Assembly: GCA_016302015.1 (NCBI GenBank)
Contig: JAEDOJ010000076.1
Coordinates: forward strand, 1-7,051
Direction: 5' to 3'
DNA length: 7,051 nucleotides
Source of the DNA: Oscillospiraceae bacterium
Lineage (GTDB): Bacteria > Bacillota_A > Clostridia > Oscillospirales > Oscillospiraceae
Of the stretch, positions 6,151 through 7,051 are shown one piece after another (position 1 is the first letter of the stretch; every line of letters starts with the position of its first letter). The notes beneath the pieces are model-generated. The model saw only the letters and a program-made list of their open reading frames with translations, had not been told where the DNA came from and did no database searches. A program made the position numbers and the translations under genes.

Positions 6151-6681
6151 ATGCAGTCGAAGCATAACAAACAGCCAAAAGAGCCTGTCATCCGGGAGGC
6201 ACAGCCGGAGGATGCGGAAAAGCTGATCGCCTACCTGAATCAGATTGGCGGAGAATCGGATAATTTGTCCTTTGGGGCGGAGGGCCTGCCCATCACCGTG
6301 GAAGGGGAGCGCGCCTATCTTCAGCGGGTTCTGGAGGAGCCCCGCTCCGTGATGTACTGTGCCTGGAAAGACGGGGAGCTGGTGGGAAACGGCTGTCTCA
6401 GCGGTATGACCCGGCGCATGAGCCATCGGGCGGAGCTGAGCGTTTCCGTGGCGAAAAAAGAGTGGAACAGCGGCATCGGGAGCATGCTCATGGAGGCGCT
6501 GATCCGCTATGCCGGAAATAACGGCATTGAACTGCTCAATCTGGAGGTCAGAAGGGACAACGAAAGGGCAATCCACCTCTATGAGAAATTCGGCTTTCGG
6601 CGCATTGGAACATCCCCGGCCTATTTCAAAATCCGGGGACAGTATGTGGATTTTGATCTGATGTATCTGGACTTGAGATAG
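6151..6681 (+). CDS. GNAT-family N-acetyltransferase, 176 aa
   Basis: The product is predicted to transfer an acetyl group from acetyl-CoA to an amine. After an 11-residue basic leader, the GNAT fold runs IREAQPEDAEKLIAYLNQI (14-32), the strand MYCAWKDGELVGNGCLSG (68-85), acetyl-CoA-binding motif A ELSVSVAKKEWNSGIG (95-110; the loop is W-N-S-G-I-G), and motif B NERAIHLYEKFGFRRIG (137-153). The IRGQYVDFDLMYLDL ending, with a hydrophobic final strand, resembles RimI/RimL- and PhnO-like acetyltransferases with small-molecule or protein targets; the substrate cannot be assigned. The ATG is chosen over an earlier in-frame ATG (6049, inside the aminopeptidase) because of the repeat-derived ribosome binding site and because the GNAT homology starts after it. 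It has no promoter of its own that I can see and is probably transcribed with the aminopeptidase. Confidence 0.92.
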   Translation: MQSKHNKQPKEPVIREAQPEDAEKLIAYLNQIGGESDNLSFGAEGLPITVEGERAYLQRVLEEPRSVMYCAWKDGELVGNGCLSGMTRRMSHRAELSVSVAKKEWNSGIGSMLMEALIRYAGNNGIELLNLEVRRDNERAIHLYEKFGFRRIGTSPAYFKIRGQYVDFDLMYLDLR

Positions 6682-6685
6682 AATA

Positions 6686-6725
6686 TTCGACACCCGGTGC
6701 TACAGCACCGGGTCAGCGTGTCGAA
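6686..6725 (+). other. Bulged GC-rich hairpin just after the acetyltransferase stop
   Basis: Inner stem CCCGGTGC (6693-6700) pairs perfectly with GCACCGGG (6705-6712) around TACA. An outer stem TTCGACA (6686-6692) pairs with TGTCGAA (6719-6725), leaving about six unpaired bases (6713-6718) on the 3' side. AAA and then CCTGTTTTT follow, so it is not a standard intrinsic terminator, though it may stabilise the 3' end or be part of a repeat. It starts 5 bp after the stop codon. Confidence 0.65.
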
Positions 6726-6732
6726 AAACCTG

Positions 6733-6814
6733 TTTTTACAGTACACAAAAGGCTCCCTTGTGTAAAGGGAGCTGTCACGGCGCAGGCCGTGACTGAGGGA
6801 TTGTACTGTAAAAA
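6733..6814 (+). repeat. Dispersed two-hairpin repeat, copy 2, inside a perfect 13-bp inverted repeat (MITE-like)
   Basis: The outer ends TTTTTACAGTACA (6733-6745) and TGTACTGTAAAAA (6802-6814) are perfect inverted repeats. Inside, hairpin 1 pairs GCTCCCTT (6752-6759) with AAGGGAGC (6765-6772), and hairpin 2 pairs GTCACGGC (6774-6781) with GCCGTGAC (6786-6793). The tail GAGGGATTGT follows. As RNA or extruded DNA this folds as a three-way junction with no mismatch in any stem. I see no clear target-site duplication at the outer edges and no transposase in the window. Confidence 0.85.
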
Positions 6815-6861
6815 GTTTCAATTTTTCCGGAAGTTAGGTGAAAACAATCACTTTTCCCCAT

Positions 6862-6914
6862 CAACCCCTCCGGGTCACCGATCGGTGACCCACCTCCCCT
6901 TACACAGGGGAGGC
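6862..6914 (-). repeat. Dispersed two-hairpin repeat, copy 3 (inverted)
   Basis: Read on the minus strand it has the same layout as copies 1 and 2: hairpin 1 (CCTCCCC at 6907-6913 with GGGGAGG at 6893-6899), hairpin 2, then the tail GGAGGGGTTG. Hairpin 2 is a perfect 20-bp palindrome (6872-6891) with GATC at its centre. Stem bases differ from copy 2 at paired positions, so pairing is kept. It lies in inverted orientation 47 bp from the end of copy 2; that spacer (6815-6861) is AT-rich and holds nothing I can name. Confidence 0.8.
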
Positions 6915-6953
6915 TTTGGCTTGTGCGAATCTGACACTTTTTCAACAGTCTGA

Positions 6954-6982
6954 GGGCATCGGCGAAAGCCGATGCCCTTTTT
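6954..6982 (+). terminator. Strong intrinsic terminator (rightward)
   Basis: GGGCATCGGC (6954-6963) pairs perfectly with GCCGATGCCC (6968-6977) around a GAAA tetraloop, and TTTTT (6978-6982) follows. It probably ends the aminopeptidase-acetyltransferase transcript, about 270 bp after the last stop codon. The minus-strand gene ends exactly here; in that direction the hairpin is followed by TCAGACTG with no U-tract, so it would serve that gene less well. Confidence 0.88.
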
Positions 6983-7051
6983 ATATTCCTTGCAGTGCCT
7001 TCAAAAGAGCGGTGCAGCCACGGAGGATGTCGTCCTCCGCGGCGTGGAAAT
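6981..7051 (-). CDS. C-terminal end of a convergent gene, possibly a PLP-dependent class I/II aminotransferase (partial)
   Basis: A minus-strand open frame enters from the right edge and ends in TAA at 6981-6983, giving FHAAEDDILRGCTALLKALQ plus GI. The EDD-I-RG-x-x-x-L-x-x-AL pattern resembles the last helix of fold-type I aminotransferases (for example LysN-like enzymes, which end in FS...EEDI.RG...L). Only 22 residues are visible, so the family is a guess. That the frame is coding is supported by its open reading and by the position of the hairpin right after its stop. Confidence 0.4.
   Translation of the reverse strand, partial: FHAAEDDILRGCTALLKALQGI

Noticed and set aside
4743..6191. 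Long minus-strand open frame opposite the M29 aminopeptidase.
   Set aside because: Antisense shadow. The plus-strand protein has all family ligands, and this frame crosses both divergent promoters.
6775..6861. A 28-codon minus-strand frame starting at the ATG beside copy 3, with GGAGGGG just upstream.
   Set aside because: The Shine-Dalgarno-like tail is part of the repeat, the spacing is only 3 nt, and the frame runs through copy 2 without any protein-like features. It is best read as a by-product of the repeats.
6097..6914. CRISPR array.
   Set aside because: Only three diverged copies, in mixed orientation and with irregular distances, not 25-40-bp repeats with uniform spacers; no cas gene is present.

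Overview
The window (7,051 bp, GC-rich, with Gram-positive promoters and AGGAGG-type ribosome binding sites) looks like a chromosomal segment of an anaerobic Firmicute. The most likely group is the gut Oscillospiraceae/Oscillospirales. This rests on the trmK-nif3 pair, the DUF1858 redox-disulfide protein, the M29 aminopeptidase and, in particular, a dispersed hairpin repeat of a kind I remember from such genomes. The taxonomic call is inference; no marker gene in the window settles it.

Left part (1-2156), all on the minus strand and read from right to left: a 72-residue DUF1858 protein, the tRNA adenine-22 N1-methyltransferase TrmK, a short Nif3/YqfO-family metal protein whose start overlaps the trmK end by 13 nt, and the first 115 residues of a YebC/PmpR-family protein that runs off the left edge. 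A strong promoter precedes the DUF1858 gene and a second, weaker one precedes yebC. A GC-rich hairpin sits between DUF1858 and trmK.

Middle (2157-4859): a divergent promoter pair drives the DUF1858 operon leftward and a plus-strand D-aminoacylase-family amidohydrolase rightward. The amidohydrolase converges, with a 7-bp gap, on a minus-strand stand-alone homocysteine S-methyltransferase domain protein. That gene in turn diverges from an M29 aminopeptidase through two promoters whose -35 boxes lie only 2 bp apart.

Right part (4860-7051): the M29 aminopeptidase is followed by a GNAT acetyltransferase on the same strand. Between them lies copy 1 of a ~53-bp two-hairpin repeat, and the Shine-Dalgarno of the acetyltransferase is made from that repeat. 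After the acetyltransferase, 299 bp without a recognised gene hold a bulged hairpin, copy 2 of the repeat (inside a perfect 13-bp inverted repeat), copy 3 in the opposite orientation and a strong terminator. The U-tract of that terminator overlaps the stop codon of a convergent gene entering from the right, probably an aminotransferase C-terminus.

The genes are mostly housekeeping or peptide and amino-acid catabolism: peptide trimming, deacylation of N-acyl-D-amino acids, methyl transfer to homocysteine, and tRNA modification. I see no defence system, CRISPR array, phage or secretion locus. The least explained material is the repeat family, whose stems change by compensatory base pairs between copies.
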